Source: Allochromatium vinosum DSM 180 (GTDB taxonomy: Bacteria > Pseudomonadota > Gammaproteobacteria > Chromatiales > Chromatiaceae). Taken from it: DNA of 64,000 nucleotides. Below, one piece after another: positions 41,175 to 51,493 of this stretch. The number at the start of each line of letters is the position of its first letter. The stretch's first letter is position 1. The stretch lies in the NCBI RefSeq assembly GCF_000025485.1, contig NC_013851.1, forward strand, positions 239,001-303,000, written 5' to 3'. The notes beneath the pieces were generated by a model, which was not told where the DNA came from, searched no databases, and saw nothing but the letters and a program-made list of their open reading frames with translations. The position numbers were made by a program, and so were the translations under genes.

Positions 41175-42305
41175 TTACATTGCGTGTGAATTGCTGGTCC
41201 GTCCAAGATGCAACAATTGTTCTAATGCCGCCACGATACGCGGCCCTGTTTGTCCATCCCACCTCTCTGGAATGGTGCCCCGTTTCCATTCACCCGCAAA
41301 GAGCCGATCCAGCGCCGGCCCGAGTTTAGCCGGGTCGGTGCCGATCAGCTCGTTGGTGCCGATGGTCACGGTCTCGGGGCGCTCGGTGGAATCGCGCAAA
41401 GTCAGGCAGGGGACACCCAGCACCGTCGTCTCCTCAGTGATGCCGCCTGAATCCGTGATCACCGCCTTGGCCGAGCGCACCAGATAGTTGAACTCCAGAT
41501 AGGGCTGCGGATCGACCAGCTGCACGTTTGCTGGCACCTCACCCAATTCATGCAGGGTCTTGGCCGTGCGCGGGTGCACTGGAAAGACCACGGGCAAGCC
41601 GCGCGTCCCAGCGCCGATCGCCGCCAGCAGACGCGCAAAGCCATCGCCCCGATCGACATTCGCCGGACGATGCAGCGTCAGCACGAAATATTCACCCGCC
41701 CGCAAGCCCAATTCATCCCAAAAGGGCGGCTGGCGCAGTCGCGGCAGATTGGCCAGCAGACTGTCGATCATGGTGTTGCCGACGAAAAAGATCCGCGACT
41801 CATCCACGCCCGCCCGGCGCAGATTGGCATTGGCCACCTCGCTGGTGGTGAAGAACCAGTTGGTGATCGCATCCGTCACCATCCGATTGATCTCCTCGGG
41901 CATGGTCCAATCGCCCGAGCGAATGCCCGCCTCGACATGGGCGACCGGGATACAGCGCTTCTGCGCCGCGATGGCACAGGCCATGGTCGAGGTCACGTCG
42001 CCCACCACCAGGCACAGCCGGCATGGCGCCTCCAGCAACAGACGTTCGTAGCGGGTCATGATCGCGGCAGTCTGTTCCGCCTGACTCCCAGAGCCGACCT
42101 CCAGATTGACGGCAGGCTCCGGAATCCCGAGTTGCGCGAAGAAGTCGCCCGACATCCGGCTGTCATAGTGCTGGCCGGTATGCACCAGGCGATACCGAAG
42201 TGAACCACCAGCCGCCTGGCGGGCTTCGAGCGCCCGTATGATGGGCGCGATCTTCATGAAGTTCGGGCGCGCGCCGGCGATGATATCGATCAAAGGCATA
42301 GGCAT
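41175..42305 (-). CDS. wecB: UDP-N-acetylglucosamine 2-epimerase (non-hydrolysing)
   Basis: 376 aa, the usual length. IIAGARPNFMKIAPI, VHTGQHYDSRMSGDFF, VVGDVTSTMACAIAA, HVEAGIRSGDW, PEEINRMVTDAI and VFPVHPRTAKTL are the standard motifs, and TDSGGITEETTVLGVPCLTL then RDSTERPETV mark the UDP-binding side. It converts UDP-GlcNAc to UDP-ManNAc for cell-surface polysaccharides. Start could be 42305 or the next Met (42299). With glmS next door it points to UDP-HexNAc supply. The 254-bp gap up to glmS (42306-42559) holds the divergent promoters; no other feature is seen. Confidence 0.92.
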   Translation of the reverse strand: MPMPLIDIIAGARPNFMKIAPIIRALEARQAAGGSLRYRLVHTGQHYDSRMSGDFFAQLGIPEPAVNLEVGSGSQAEQTAAIMTRYERLLLEAPCRLCLVVGDVTSTMACAIAAQKRCIPVAHVEAGIRSGDWTMPEEINRMVTDAITNWFFTTSEVANANLRRAGVDESRIFFVGNTMIDSLLANLPRLRQPPFWDELGLRAGEYFVLTLHRPANVDRGDGFARLLAAIGAGTRGLPVVFPVHPRTAKTLHELGEVPANVQLVDPQPYLEFNYLVRSAKAVITDSGGITEETTVLGVPCLTLRDSTERPETVTIGTNELIGTDPAKLGPALDRLFAGEWKRGTIPERWDGQTGPRIVAALEQLLHLGRTSNSHAM

Positions 42306-42559
42306 AGCATTGTCATCCTGAATACTGACTCGGAACAGCGTTCGATATTGGCTGGATGATCCAGGTTATCCGCCGTATCTGCAAACCCACGGAGCATCGG
42401 TTCGCGATCGGGCAGGCCGCCCAATCAATCAGGTTGAGTGTGGCACAGATCGAGACGTTGCGAGCCGGCGATTCCCTGATCATTCGGATGTTGTTCATGG
42501 CAAAATGCCGTACCCTGCCTGATGGGCACTTTTCTGAGTGTTGATGCAAGGATTTTGAA

Positions 42560-44374
42560 ATGTGTGGAATCGTCGGCTACATCGGCGCGCAAGAAGCCAC
42601 CGCGATCGTGCTCGCGGGACTGCGCGAGCTGGAATATCGCGGCTATGATTCGGCGGGCCTCGCCGTACTGGAAGCGGGCGCACTGCGTTGCTTCAAAGCC
42701 GTCGGCAAACTCGACAATCTGGTCGCCAAGGTGGGTGACTACCGCTCCTCGGGACCCGTGACCGCCATCGGCCACACCCGTTGGGCCACCCACGGCAAGC
42801 CGACTGAGGCCAACGCCCATCCGCACGGTCTGACCCACAGCCAGGTGGTGCACAACGGCATCATCGAAAACTACCTCGCCCTGCGTGACTCGGTCGACAC
42901 CCCCTTCCTGAGCCAGACCGACAGCGAAGTGATCGTGCATCTGTTCGAGCAGCGCCTGGCGCAACAGCAACCGGGACTGAGCGGCGCCCTGGCGGCGTTT
43001 CGCGACACGCTTGCCGCCTTGCGCGGAGCCTATGCCATCCTGTTGATCAGCGAAACGCTGCCGGGACACGTCTTCTTCGCGCGTCTGGGCTCCCCACTCC
43101 AGATTGGATTGGCGGCAGATGGTTGTCACTTCGCGTCCTCGGATGCCGCCATGGTCGGCGTGTGCGCGACGGCGGTCTATCTGGAGGACGGTCAGTGGGG
43201 CGTGGCCGGCACTGACGGACTCCAGCTCTTCGACGCCACTGGTGCAGTGGTCGAACCCCGTCTCCTGCCCTTGCCGGCGAGCAGCCTGGCCGCACGCAAG
43301 GAAGGATTCCGCTACTTCATGGAGAAGGAGATCTACGAACAACCGCAGGTGCTCGCCGACATCCTCACCGGTCGCCTGCGCGACGAGGCCGTGACCCTGG
43401 ACGAGTTCCCGTCCGCTTGGCTGGCGAATTTCAGCTCGGTGACACTGTGCGCCTGCGGTACCAGCTATCACGCCGCCCTCGCCGGCAGCTATCTGCTGGA
43501 ACGTCTGGCGCGCGTGCCGGCCAAGGTCGAGATCGCCAGTGAATTCCGCTATCGCGACCCGGTACTCGATCCGCGCGGACTGTTCGTCGTCATCTCCCAG
43601 TCGGGTGAGACCGCCGACACCCTGGAGGCTCTGAAGCTGGCCAAGGCCCAGGGGTTGGCGACCCTGGCCCTGTGCAATGTCGACAACAGTTCCATGGTGC
43701 GCGAGGCTTCACAAACGCTGCTGTTGCGTGCCGGAATCGAGAAGGGCGTGGCCTCGACCAAGGCCTTCTCGGCCCAGGTGATGACCCTGTGGCTGCTCGC
43801 GCTCTACTGGGCGCAGTCGCGCGACACACTCGATACCGCGCGCCGGGTCGAAGAGATCGCCGCCATGCGCCGCACGCTGGACGTCGTGCGGGTACAAAAG
43901 CCGGTGCACGAACGATTGCATCGGCTCTCCAAGCGCTATCTGCACGGACATGGCTTCTTCTTCATCGGGCGTGACCTGTTCTATCCGCTGGCACTGGAAG
44001 GGGCCCTCAAGCTCAAGGAGATCAGCTACCTGCACGCCGAAGGCTATCCGGCCGGCGAAATGAAACACGGCCCCATTGCCCTGGCCGACGCGGAGCTGTT
44101 CACCATCGCGCTCATGGCGCGCAGCACCCTCTACGACAAGATCAAGAGCAACGTCGAGGAGCTTTCGGCGCGTGATGCCACCATCATCGCCATCAGCACC
44201 GAGGACTTCGAGCTGGCCGACGACCTGATCCGTATCCGCGCGTTCGAACACCCGATGCTGGAATTTTTCGAGATGCTGGTGGTGGTGCAACTGCTGGCCA
44301 TGGAGATCGCCATCCGGCTCGGCAACGATGTCGACATGCCGCGCAACCTGGCCAAGAGCGTGACGGTGGAGTGA
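42560..44374 (+). CDS. glmS: Glutamine-fructose-6-phosphate aminotransferase (isomerising)
   Basis: 604 aa, close to the usual ~609. The N-terminal nucleophile is Cys2 in MCGIVGYIG, followed by glutaminase motifs ELEYRGYDSAGLAV, HTRWATHGKPTEANAHPH and HNGIIENY. The two SIS domains show CACGTSYHAALAG, ISQSGETADTLEAL and YPAGEMKHGPIAL, ending in the invariant LAKSVTVE. It makes glucosamine-6-phosphate, the first step to UDP-GlcNAc. AAGGA precedes the ATG. It converges on the antiporter gene. Confidence 0.97.
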   Translation: MCGIVGYIGAQEATAIVLAGLRELEYRGYDSAGLAVLEAGALRCFKAVGKLDNLVAKVGDYRSSGPVTAIGHTRWATHGKPTEANAHPHGLTHSQVVHNGIIENYLALRDSVDTPFLSQTDSEVIVHLFEQRLAQQQPGLSGALAAFRDTLAALRGAYAILLISETLPGHVFFARLGSPLQIGLAADGCHFASSDAAMVGVCATAVYLEDGQWGVAGTDGLQLFDATGAVVEPRLLPLPASSLAARKEGFRYFMEKEIYEQPQVLADILTGRLRDEAVTLDEFPSAWLANFSSVTLCACGTSYHAALAGSYLLERLARVPAKVEIASEFRYRDPVLDPRGLFVVISQSGETADTLEALKLAKAQGLATLALCNVDNSSMVREASQTLLLRAGIEKGVASTKAFSAQVMTLWLLALYWAQSRDTLDTARRVEEIAAMRRTLDVVRVQKPVHERLHRLSKRYLHGHGFFFIGRDLFYPLALEGALKLKEISYLHAEGYPAGEMKHGPIALADAELFTIALMARSTLYDKIKSNVEELSARDATIIAISTEDFELADDLIRIRAFEHPMLEFFEMLVVVQLLAMEIAIRLGNDVDMPRNLAKSVTVE

Positions 44375-44410
44375 GCGGAGTGGGGCGCCGGTGGACGTGC
44401 CTGGTTCTGT

Positions 44411-46111
44411 CTAATCGACCACCTGCGCATAGTTCTGTCCACGCACACCCTTGAGCAGCGAATCCACGTCTTCGGTCGAGACCCCGAGCATCTGCAGCGC
44501 CTCGGCGCCGAGCCGCAGACTGCTCTCGATGGCCTCGGGATAAGCGCGGGTGGCACCGGCGCGGATCAGGCTGCCGCAGGCGTCGAGATCACGCGCGCGG
44601 GCGATCACAGGCACATACGGATACGCCTGATGGATATGCGAGACGGCCCGATGGGCCGTCGGCCCGTGGTCAATGGTCAGCACGACGAGCGAGGCGCCCT
44701 CCACATGCGCCGCCGTCAGCAGTTCCATGTCACCGATGTCGCCATAGTAGACAGGCCGGCCATCACGCACGCCATGCTCGACATTGGCCGGATTGGTGTC
44801 GAAGGCGATGAATGGGATCTGATTGACCTCCAACAGGGTGGCGATGGTGTGTCCTACACGCCCATAGCCGCCGATCACCACACGCCCCTTGGGTACCACG
44901 CCCGTGGTCGCCTCGTCGAACGACTGGATCGGCCCCGGGCGGCGTTCGAGCCGCCGCGCCACCTGATCGCCGATGCGTACCAGGATCGGCGTCAACATCA
45001 TGCTCACCGAGATCACGCTGAGCGCAATGACGAAGGTCGCATCGTCGATGAGTCCGAGCGTCTTGGCAAAGCCGAAGAGCACGAAGCCGAACTCACCGTT
45101 CTGGGCCAGCAGGAAGGCCACGCGCGTCGCCACCCCGCGCGGCAGTCCAAAGACGACCGCGATCCCGAACAGCGCCGCGAGCTTGATGGCCAGGATCACC
45201 AGTACATGCTGGGCGAGCAGCCAGGGATGGTCGGCGATCGCCGGCAGATCGATCGACATGCCGACGGCTACGAAGAACAGGCTCATCAGGAGACCCTTGA
45301 AGGGCTCGACATGGGCCTGGATCTGGAAGCTGAAGCGCGTGGTCGACAGCAGCATTCCCATCATGAAGGCGCCGAGCGCCATCGACAGCCCGGCCTCGTG
45401 CATGGCCCAGGCGGCGAGAAAGACCGCCAGCATCACCACCAGCGCGAAGGCTTCGCGATTGTTCTGGCGCAGCAGCCGGTCGAGCGCGAAGGGCACCACA
45501 TAGCGCCCGGCGACCAGCACCAGTCCGACCAGAGCGACCACATGCAGCAGCTGCTCGCCAAGCGAGACCTCATCGGCCGCGCGCCCGAGGTCCGACATCA
45601 GGGGCACGATCGCCAGCAGCGGCACCACGGCCAGATCCTGCATCAGGAGCACCGCAAAGGCCGTGGTGCCATGGCGCGTGCTCAGATCGCCGCGCTCGTG
45701 CAGGAGCTGCATGACCAGCGCCGTCGACGAGAGCGCCATCGTTAGACCCATGAGCAGCGCCACCGGCCAGGAGGGCGCGTAGATGGAGAGATAGAGCGCG
45801 ATCACCAGACCCGAGAGCAGGATCTGCACCGTGCCCAGCCCGAAGACCTCGCGGCGCAGCGCCCAGAGCCGCTTGGGTTGCATCTCCAGCCCGATCATGA
45901 ACAGGAGCAGCACCACGCCCAGCTCGGTGAAGTTGCGCACGTCCTCGACGTGAGCCGTGACATAGGGGCCGGGCGAGTGCGGCCCGACCGCCACGCCCGC
46001 GACCAGCAGACCCAGGATGGACCCGAGTCCCAGATGCTTGAACAGCGTCACCGAGAGTGCGGCGGCGGTCAGGAGCACGATGGCCGACAGGATGAAGCTA
46101 TGCAGTTCCAT
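44411..46111 (-). CDS. Kef-type cation/proton antiporter (CPA2 family) with TrkA-N domain
   Basis: About 566 aa from MELHSFILSAIVLLTAAAL (46111); an upstream ATG at 46156 adds 15 unlikely residues. About twelve membrane segments cover residues 5-385, including GLLVAGVAVGPHSPGPY, MALSSTALVMQLL, LLMQDLAVVPLLAI and FMMGMLLSTTRFS, the CPA2 pattern. The cytoplasmic NAD-binding RCK/TrkA-N domain starts RVVIGGYGRVGHTIATLLE. It resembles KefB/KefC and YbaL, which move K+ or Na+ against H+; a KefF/KefG-type partner is not present. Ion and regulator are uncertain. Confidence 0.88.
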   Translation of the reverse strand: MELHSFILSAIVLLTAAALSVTLFKHLGLGSILGLLVAGVAVGPHSPGPYVTAHVEDVRNFTELGVVLLLFMIGLEMQPKRLWALRREVFGLGTVQILLSGLVIALYLSIYAPSWPVALLMGLTMALSSTALVMQLLHERGDLSTRHGTTAFAVLLMQDLAVVPLLAIVPLMSDLGRAADEVSLGEQLLHVVALVGLVLVAGRYVVPFALDRLLRQNNREAFALVVMLAVFLAAWAMHEAGLSMALGAFMMGMLLSTTRFSFQIQAHVEPFKGLLMSLFFVAVGMSIDLPAIADHPWLLAQHVLVILAIKLAALFGIAVVFGLPRGVATRVAFLLAQNGEFGFVLFGFAKTLGLIDDATFVIALSVISVSMMLTPILVRIGDQVARRLERRPGPIQSFDEATTGVVPKGRVVIGGYGRVGHTIATLLEVNQIPFIAFDTNPANVEHGVRDGRPVYYGDIGDMELLTAAHVEGASLVVLTIDHGPTAHRAVSHIHQAYPYVPVIARARDLDACGSLIRAGATRAYPEAIESSLRLGAEALQMLGVSTEDVDSLLKGVRGQNYAQVVD

Positions 46112-46221
46112 GACGAGATTCGGGCCGGACTGGCGCTGTGGAGCGCTTTGGCGCAAAGCGTGTCAGTTTAGACAGGATCGGTGCGATGCACCAGAACGGC
46201 CTGAATGTCGCACTTCTTGGT

Positions 46222-47550
46222 CTAGAGACAGGCGCGTGCCATCTCGCACAACTCCACACGTGCGCGCAGACGGCGCGACAGCATGAACGATCCCATGAAC
46301 TTGCGATGCAGGAACAGCGTCTCGGGCGCCGGCGCGGTGCTGAAGACGCCGGAGTGAAAGAGCGCGCGCCCGCGATGGTAGATGCGCTCGAACAGATCCG
46401 AGAGGCCGAAGTCGTAGTGTCCCGGATGACGCAGCGGCTCGGAGGCCAGTTCGAGCAGATCCATCATCGCCTCGACGTGCTCATCCGGATCATCGGCGCC
46501 GACATAGCCGAGCGCGACCGAGGCCGCGCGCATCCCGGCGCGATCGCCGCTGATCGCTGAAGCGGCCAGCCGGCGATACTGCTCGACCAGCTCGGGCGCG
46601 ACCGGCTTGGTCGCCCCGAAGTCGAGCAGCACGATGCGTCCGCTCGCCGCGTCATAGAGATAGTTGCCGAAGTTCGGATCGGTCTGCACCAGCCCGAATT
46701 CGAACAGTTCGCGCAGCGTCAGACGCATCAACAGCGTCGCGGCCCGATCGCGCTCGGCGCGTCGATACTCGGGACCGGCCAGCCGGTCGACCGGCACACC
46801 CTCGGCGAAATCCATCGCCAGGATGTTGCGCGTGGTCAGATCGCGATGCACGGCCGGGATATGGAAATCCGGATCGTCCCCCACCCAGACGCGATAGGAT
46901 TCCAGCGCCTCGGCTTCCGCATCATAGTCGGCCTCGCGATGCAGTTGACGCCGCGCTTCTTCCAGAAAGGGCGCGATGTCCAGGCCCTTGGGCGCCATCC
47001 CGAACGAGCGCCCGAGCATGGCCAGATTGGCGATGTCGCTGTCGATGCTCTCGCGCACGCCGGGGAACTGGATCTTGAGCGCCAGCCGCCGGCCGTCGCG
47101 GGTCTCGGCGCGATGGACCTGACCGATCGAGGCCGCCGCGATCGGCGTGAACTCGAAGCGCTTGAACCGCTTGTCCCAGCCCGCGCCGTACTCGGTCTCC
47201 AGCACGCGCGAGAGCTGACTCAGCGGCATCGGCTCGGCGCGCTCGCGCAATGTGCTCATGATCTCAGCGGCCTCGGGCGTGAAGATGTCCGAGCCGTCCA
47301 TCGACATGAGCTGGCCCATCTTCATCACCGCCCCGCGCATCCGCGCCAGACGATCGGTGAAACGGCGGGTGTGCTCGGGCGAGAGCTGGATGCGGGCCGG
47401 TTGACCGCCGGCGCGGGTGCGTGCCAGATCGATCAGGCCCTTGACGCCGATGCCGGCGGCCAGATCGCCGGTGGCGCGACCGAGATGCCAGAGTCGGCTC
47501 AGACGCCGGCTGGGGACGGCGAGACCGCGTGATTCGGGGTGCTGTGACAT
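46222..47550 (-). CDS. ABC1/UbiB-family atypical kinase
   Basis: 442 aa. The UbiB/ADCK hallmarks are present: KMGQLMSMDG (KxGQ motif), AAASIGQVHRAETRDG (the Ala-rich loop replacing the usual Gly-rich loop), LALKIQFPGV with the VAIK-type lysine, and ADYDAEAEAL. The catalytic region VQTDPNFGNYLYD and LLDFGATK serve as metal-binding motifs. Such proteins support ubiquinone biosynthesis or act as lipid-associated ATPases. This copy lacks a C-terminal membrane anchor and the ubiE/ubiJ context, so it may be an ABC1 paralogue rather than UbiB itself. A gap of 140 bp separates it from the hybrid kinase upstream. Confidence 0.85.
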   Translation of the reverse strand: MSQHPESRGLAVPSRRLSRLWHLGRATGDLAAGIGVKGLIDLARTRAGGQPARIQLSPEHTRRFTDRLARMRGAVMKMGQLMSMDGSDIFTPEAAEIMSTLRERAEPMPLSQLSRVLETEYGAGWDKRFKRFEFTPIAAASIGQVHRAETRDGRRLALKIQFPGVRESIDSDIANLAMLGRSFGMAPKGLDIAPFLEEARRQLHREADYDAEAEALESYRVWVGDDPDFHIPAVHRDLTTRNILAMDFAEGVPVDRLAGPEYRRAERDRAATLLMRLTLRELFEFGLVQTDPNFGNYLYDAASGRIVLLDFGATKPVAPELVEQYRRLAASAISGDRAGMRAASVALGYVGADDPDEHVEAMMDLLELASEPLRHPGHYDFGLSDLFERIYHRGRALFHSGVFSTAPAPETLFLHRKFMGSFMLSRRLRARVELCEMARACL

Positions 47551-47690
47551 GGAGCGAGGTTCCGTGAAGGCTGGACCACAGAGGATGTGGTGGTGGCGGA
47601 TGCAGACGGATCACGAGCGGTCCAGCAGGACTCGACCCGGATCGCCGAACGCGATGAAACACAGACTTTGAAGGCGATTCCCGGAAAAGT

Positions 47691-50600
47691 TCAATCCCGA
47701 GAGTCTTCGTCGGTCATCCGGACCGCGTGCAGTGTCTCCAGCGCCTGCTCATAGTCGAAGCCGCGAATCTGACGATCCAGTCTGTTGGCGGTCTCACCGA
47801 AGGCGGCGCGCAGCAGCGGACGCACCTGCTCGAAGAGGTCGTTGACCGCCGTGTCATGATCCGCCAGCAACTCGGCGAGCTGGGTCAGAACGGTGTTCAG
47901 TCGGGCACGATCCAGGTCGTCCGCCGGCGCGGCGGGGGCCGGCGGCTGGTCGGCGTCCAGGTGAGGCAGGACGGCGCACAGGTGCCCGGTCAAGGCCTCC
48001 AGCTCGGCGGCGAGCAGCTCCAGCACGGGCTGGAGTCGCTCGCTGGGCTGATGTGCGCGTGCCGACTGCTCCAGAGTCTGGGCCAGATCGCGCAGCACAT
48101 GCGCGCCGAGCGTCGCGGCCGACCCTTTGAGCTGATGCGCCTCGTGTTCGAGTGCGGCCAGATCGCCCCGCCCCAGATGCTCGGCCAGCTGGTCGGTATC
48201 CGCACGATGCTGGTCGATGAAGCGACCGAGCAGCCTCAGATAGAGCGCCAGATTACCGCGCAAGGGCTTGAGTCCCTGCTCCAGGTCAAGTCCTGGAATC
48301 GACTCCAGCGCCTGTCTGTCCACAAGGCTCGTTGGCGGGGGGGCATTGCGGGTCTCGGTTCGCGGCGCCGGCTGAATGTCCGCCGTGCGTTCCAGTACGT
48401 GCGGCAGCCAGCGCGCGAGCGTCTCGGTCAGTCGTTCGGGCTCGATGGGCTTGGCGAGGTGATCGTTCATGCCCGCCTCGATGCACTGCCGGCGGTCGCT
48501 CTCGAAGGCGTTGGCCGTCATGGCCAGGATCGGTAGCTCGCGATACTCGGCTCGCGCGCGGATGGCGCGCGTGGCTTCCAGTCCGTCCATGACCGGCATC
48601 TGGACGTCCATGAGCACCAGATCATAGGCGTTGGCGCACACCTGCTCCAGGGCTTCCCGGCCGTTCTCGGCCAGCGTCACGCGCGCACCGGTAGCCTGGA
48701 GCAACTGGAGGATGACCTCCTGGTTGATCTCGTTGTCCTCGGCGACCAGGATGCGCGCACCGCGCAGGCGCTCGCCATGATCGGCGGGCGTGTCGACCCG
48801 ATCCTGAACGACGGGCAGATCCCGTGCGCCCTGGAGGGCTGCCGCCAGCGCATCGTGCAGACCAGAGGGCGTCACCGGTTTGGCGAGCACCTGGATGGCG
48901 CCCATGTCTTCGCGGCAGCTGTCTGGAAGCTGATCGCCATAGGCCGTCACCATGAGCAGTTCGGGGTGATACCGCACAGGCAGCGCCTGAAGACGCCGGA
49001 CCGTCTCCAGGCCGTCCATGTCCGGCATCTTCCAGTCGATGGTGATCAGATGATAGGGATCACCGCGTCGATCGGCCTCGATGACGGCCGATACGCCCTC
49101 CAGACCGCCGGCGACCGCCTCGGCGCGCAGGCCCAGGCTTTCGAGCAGATGGATCAGGATGGCGCGGGCCTCGGGATGGTCGTCGATCACCAGGGCGCGG
49201 CGTCCGCGCAGATCTTCGAGCTTGGGGTCGGGGTGGGCCGGTTCACGCGCCGGTTCGAAGGGGATCTCTAGCCAGAATTCGCTGCCCGTGCCCGGCTGGC
49301 TGGACGCGCCGATCCGACCGCCCATGAGTTCGGTCAGACGCTTGCTGATGGCCAGTCCCAGCCCGGTGCCGCCATAGCGGCGCGTGGTGCTGCCGTCGGC
49401 CTGCTCGAAGGCGCGGAACAGGCGCGCGAGCTGCTCGGCGGTCATGCCGATGCCGGTGTCGCGGACCGTCCAGCGCAGCCACAGCGTCTCGGGGTCGGCC
49501 GCGCCGGCCAGCGGCACGGACATGGGGTAGACCGCGATGGCGATCTGGCCGCGTTCGGTGAACTTGACTGCGTTGCTGATCAGATTGAGCAGGATCTGAC
49601 CGAGGCGGACGCCATCGCCATGCAGCCGCAGCGGCACATGATCGAGATCCACCAGGACGTTCAGTTCCTTGGCCTGGATCTGATCGGCGACCAGATTGAA
49701 GACATGGTCGAGCACGCGCGCCGGCTCGAAGTCGCGGGCTTCGAGCGTGAGCTTCTCGGCCTCGATCTTGGACAGATCCAGGATGTCGTTGATGATCTGG
49801 AGCAGATGCTGGGCCGAGTCGTTGAGTCGGTTCAACTGCTCGGTCTGGCGCGGGGTGAGCGGCTCCTGCCGGATGAGATGCGAGTAGCCGATGATCGCGT
49901 TCATCGGGGTACGGATCTCGTGGCTCATGTTCGACAGGAAGGCGCTCTTGGCGCGGTTGGCGCCCTCGGCGGCGACCTTGGCCGCTTCCAGCTCGGCGGT
50001 GCGGGTGGCGACCAGTTCCTCCAGATGTCCGCGATAGGCTTCCAGCTCGCGCGCCGTCTCCAGGCGCTCGCGCTCCTGCCGCTTCAGTTCGGTGACGTCG
50101 CGCCAGACACTGGAGATCAGTGTTCGGCCATCGTGTATGACGCGCCGAAAGTTGATTTCGACATCGTGAATGCGGCCCTCCTTGTCACGATGGCGCGTTG
50201 CGAAGCCGCCGATGTCCGCGTTCAGGATGGCGGCAATGTTGGCAGCGATCTCCTCGGACGCCTGTTCGGCCTGGATATCGGTGATCGACAGGCAGGCGAA
50301 TTCCTCGCGTGTGTAGCCGAGATCACGATAGACCGCATCACTGAAGGCCAGGAAACGCCCGGTCTCCGGATCGACCAGCGCGATGGAGTCCGTGGTCTGG
50401 GCGAACATGGTCTCGATCAGCAATTCGCGTTCGGCGAGTCGCCGCGCGTTGGTCAGGTCACGCACGACACCCAGGAATTGGGCGTTGGTGTTCAGCGGGC
50501 AGATACGCGCCTCGAACTCGCGCGGACCATCGGGCAGGGGAAGGACGTACTGGAAGCTGACCAGCTCGGAACGCTCGACCGCGGCGGCGAGATATCTGTC

Positions 50601-50816
50601 GAACAGCGCCGCGACATCGGGCGGCAGCACCTCGCCTGGATGTTTGCCGATGAACTGTTCGGGCGGGACATAGAGCCTGTCGGTCGGCCCGCGAAACTCA
50701 AGGATGGTTCCGTCGGGCGCGAACAAGAAGAACAGGTCCGGAATGCTCAGTCGCGGATCCACGGGTGAACTCCGGCCACGTTTGGCGGCTAGTCGTTCAA
50801 GCGTCCGGAACCCCAT
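47691..50816 (-). CDS. Hybrid sensor histidine kinase (PAS-PAS-HisKA-HATPase-REC-REC-HPt)
   Basis: 1041 aa from ATG 50816. The frame is open further upstream, but that part only mirrors the carbonic anhydrase gene. Two PAS domains occupy residues of about 20-125 and 135-250. A coiled coil leads to HisKA with His299 in [11 protein letters not shown]. HATPase motifs are [21 protein letters not shown] and [13 protein letters not shown]. The first receiver has IDDHPEAR and [12 protein letters not shown], the second AEDNEINQ and [13 protein letters not shown], and the HPt domain has the phospho-His in [14 protein letters not shown]. No transmembrane segment is seen, so it is a cytoplasmic multistep phosphorelay kinase. 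It overlaps the carbonic anhydrase gene by 20 bp, implying coupled translation. No output regulator is adjacent. Confidence 0.88.
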   Translation of the reverse strand: MGFRTLERLAAKRGRSSPVDPRLSIPDLFFLFAPDGTILEFRGPTDRLYVPPEQFIGKHPGEVLPPDVAALFDRYLAAAVERSELVSFQYVLPLPDGPREFEARICPLNTNAQFLGVVRDLTNARRLAERELLIETMFAQTTDSIALVDPETGRFLAFSDAVYRDLGYTREEFACLSITDIQAEQASEEIAANIAAILNADIGGFATRHRDKEGRIHDVEINFRRVIHDGRTLISSVWRDVTELKRQERERLETARELEAYRGHLEELVATRTAELEAAKVAAEGANRAKSAFLSNMSHEIRTPMNAIIGYSHLIRQEPLTPRQTEQLNRLNDSAQHLLQIINDILDLSKIEAEKLTLEARDFEPARVLDHVFNLVADQIQAKELNVLVDLDHVPLRLHGDGVRLGQILLNLISNAVKFTERGQIAIAVYPMSVPLAGAADPETLWLRWTVRDTGIGMTAEQLARLFRAFEQADGSTTRRYGGTGLGLAISKRLTELMGGRIGASSQPGTGSEFWLEIPFEPAREPAHPDPKLEDLRGRRALVIDDHPEARAILIHLLESLGLRAEAVAGGLEGVSAVIEADRRGDPYHLITIDWKMPDMDGLETVRRLQALPVRYHPELLMVTAYGDQLPDSCREDMGAIQVLAKPVTPSGLHDALAAALQGARDLPVVQDRVDTPADHGERLRGARILVAEDNEINQEVILQLLQATGARVTLAENGREALEQVCANAYDLVLMDVQMPVMDGLEATRAIRARAEYRELPILAMTANAFESDRRQCIEAGMNDHLAKPIEPERLTETLARWLPHVLERTADIQPAPRTETRNAPPPTSLVDRQALESIPGLDLEQGLKPLRGNLALYLRLLGRFIDQHRADTDQLAEHLGRGDLAALEHEAHQLKGSAATLGAHVLRDLAQTLEQSARAHQPSERLQPVLELLAAELEALTGHLCAVLPHLDADQPPAPAAPADDLDRARLNTVLTQLAELLADHDTAVNDLFEQVRPLLRAAFGETANRLDRQIRGFDYEQALETLHAVRMTDEDSRD

Positions 50817-51432
50817 CGAAGAAATCGACCCGCCCGGTCTCCAGCGCGTATTCGGCGCCGACCACCAGCAGTCCGTCGCTTTCGATGAGTGATTCGATGA
50901 TGCGCGAGCCGTGACGCAGCTGGTTGGCCGAGGCACGGACGTTGGCGCGCACGGCGGCGCCGCGCAGGGCCTCGCGATCGTAACGCAGATCGGTGTCGAG
51001 CAGCGGCTGCACCGAGGGTTTGACCCGATCGACGATGGAGGCGATGTTGCGCGATTCGCTGCCTTCGCCTTCGAGCAGGGTCTCGATGGTGGCGGAGACG
51101 GCGCCGCAGTGCGAGTGACCCAGAACCACGACCAGCCGGGTGTTGTAGCGTGAGACGGCGAACTCGACGCTGCCGATCTGGGACGGAGCGACCACGTTGC
51201 CGGCGACACGGATGACGAACAGGTCGCCGAGTCCCTGATCGAAGAGAATTTCGGCGGGGGCGCGTGAATCCGAACAGCCGAGGATGATGGCGAAGGGTTT
51301 CTGGCCGGCGGTCAGTTCGGCGCGGCGCTGATAGCTCATCATGCGGTCGAGGCTGGTGAGGTTTTGCGCGAAGCGCTGATTGCCTTCGCGCAGACGGTCG
51401 AGGGCCTCGAGGGCGGAGATCGTGTTGGGCAT
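50797..51432 (-). CDS. Beta-carbonic anhydrase
   Basis: 211 aa from [14 protein letters not shown] (51432); the open frame upstream (to 51492) is judged non-coding. Zinc ligands and catalytic pair are visible: Cys53, Asp55 and Arg57 in ILGCSDSR, and His106 and Cys109 in [20 protein letters not shown] and GSVEFAVS complete the family. It interconverts CO2 and bicarbonate, probably in the cytoplasm. It is preceded by a dicarboxylate symporter (61-bp gap) and overlaps a hybrid histidine kinase by 20 bp, an unusual pairing of carbonic anhydrase with signalling. Confidence 0.92.
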   Translation of the reverse strand: MPNTISALEALDRLREGNQRFAQNLTSLDRMMSYQRRAELTAGQKPFAIILGCSDSRAPAEILFDQGLGDLFVIRVAGNVVAPSQIGSVEFAVSRYNTRLVVVLGHSHCGAVSATIETLLEGEGSESRNIASIVDRVKPSVQPLLDTDLRYDREALRGAAVRANVRASANQLRHGSRIIESLIESDGLLVVGAEYALETGRVDFFDGVPDA

Positions 51433-51493
51433 GGAGCAGGGTCTCTCGTTCGGCGGTGATGTTCGAGTGATGCCGGGGCATCGAACGCGCATT

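Noticed and set aside
44630-45745. 371-aa + strand frame opposite the Kef-type antiporter (and a 377-aa one at 51764-52897 opposite the symporter)
   Set aside because: His/Gln/Arg/Glu-rich antisense translations of membrane-protein genes; no support.
50817-51209. N-terminal extension of the hybrid kinase frame by 131 residues
   Set aside because: It overlaps the carbonic anhydrase gene, has low-complexity Pro/Ser/Arg composition, and MGFRTLERL at 50816 is a natural start.
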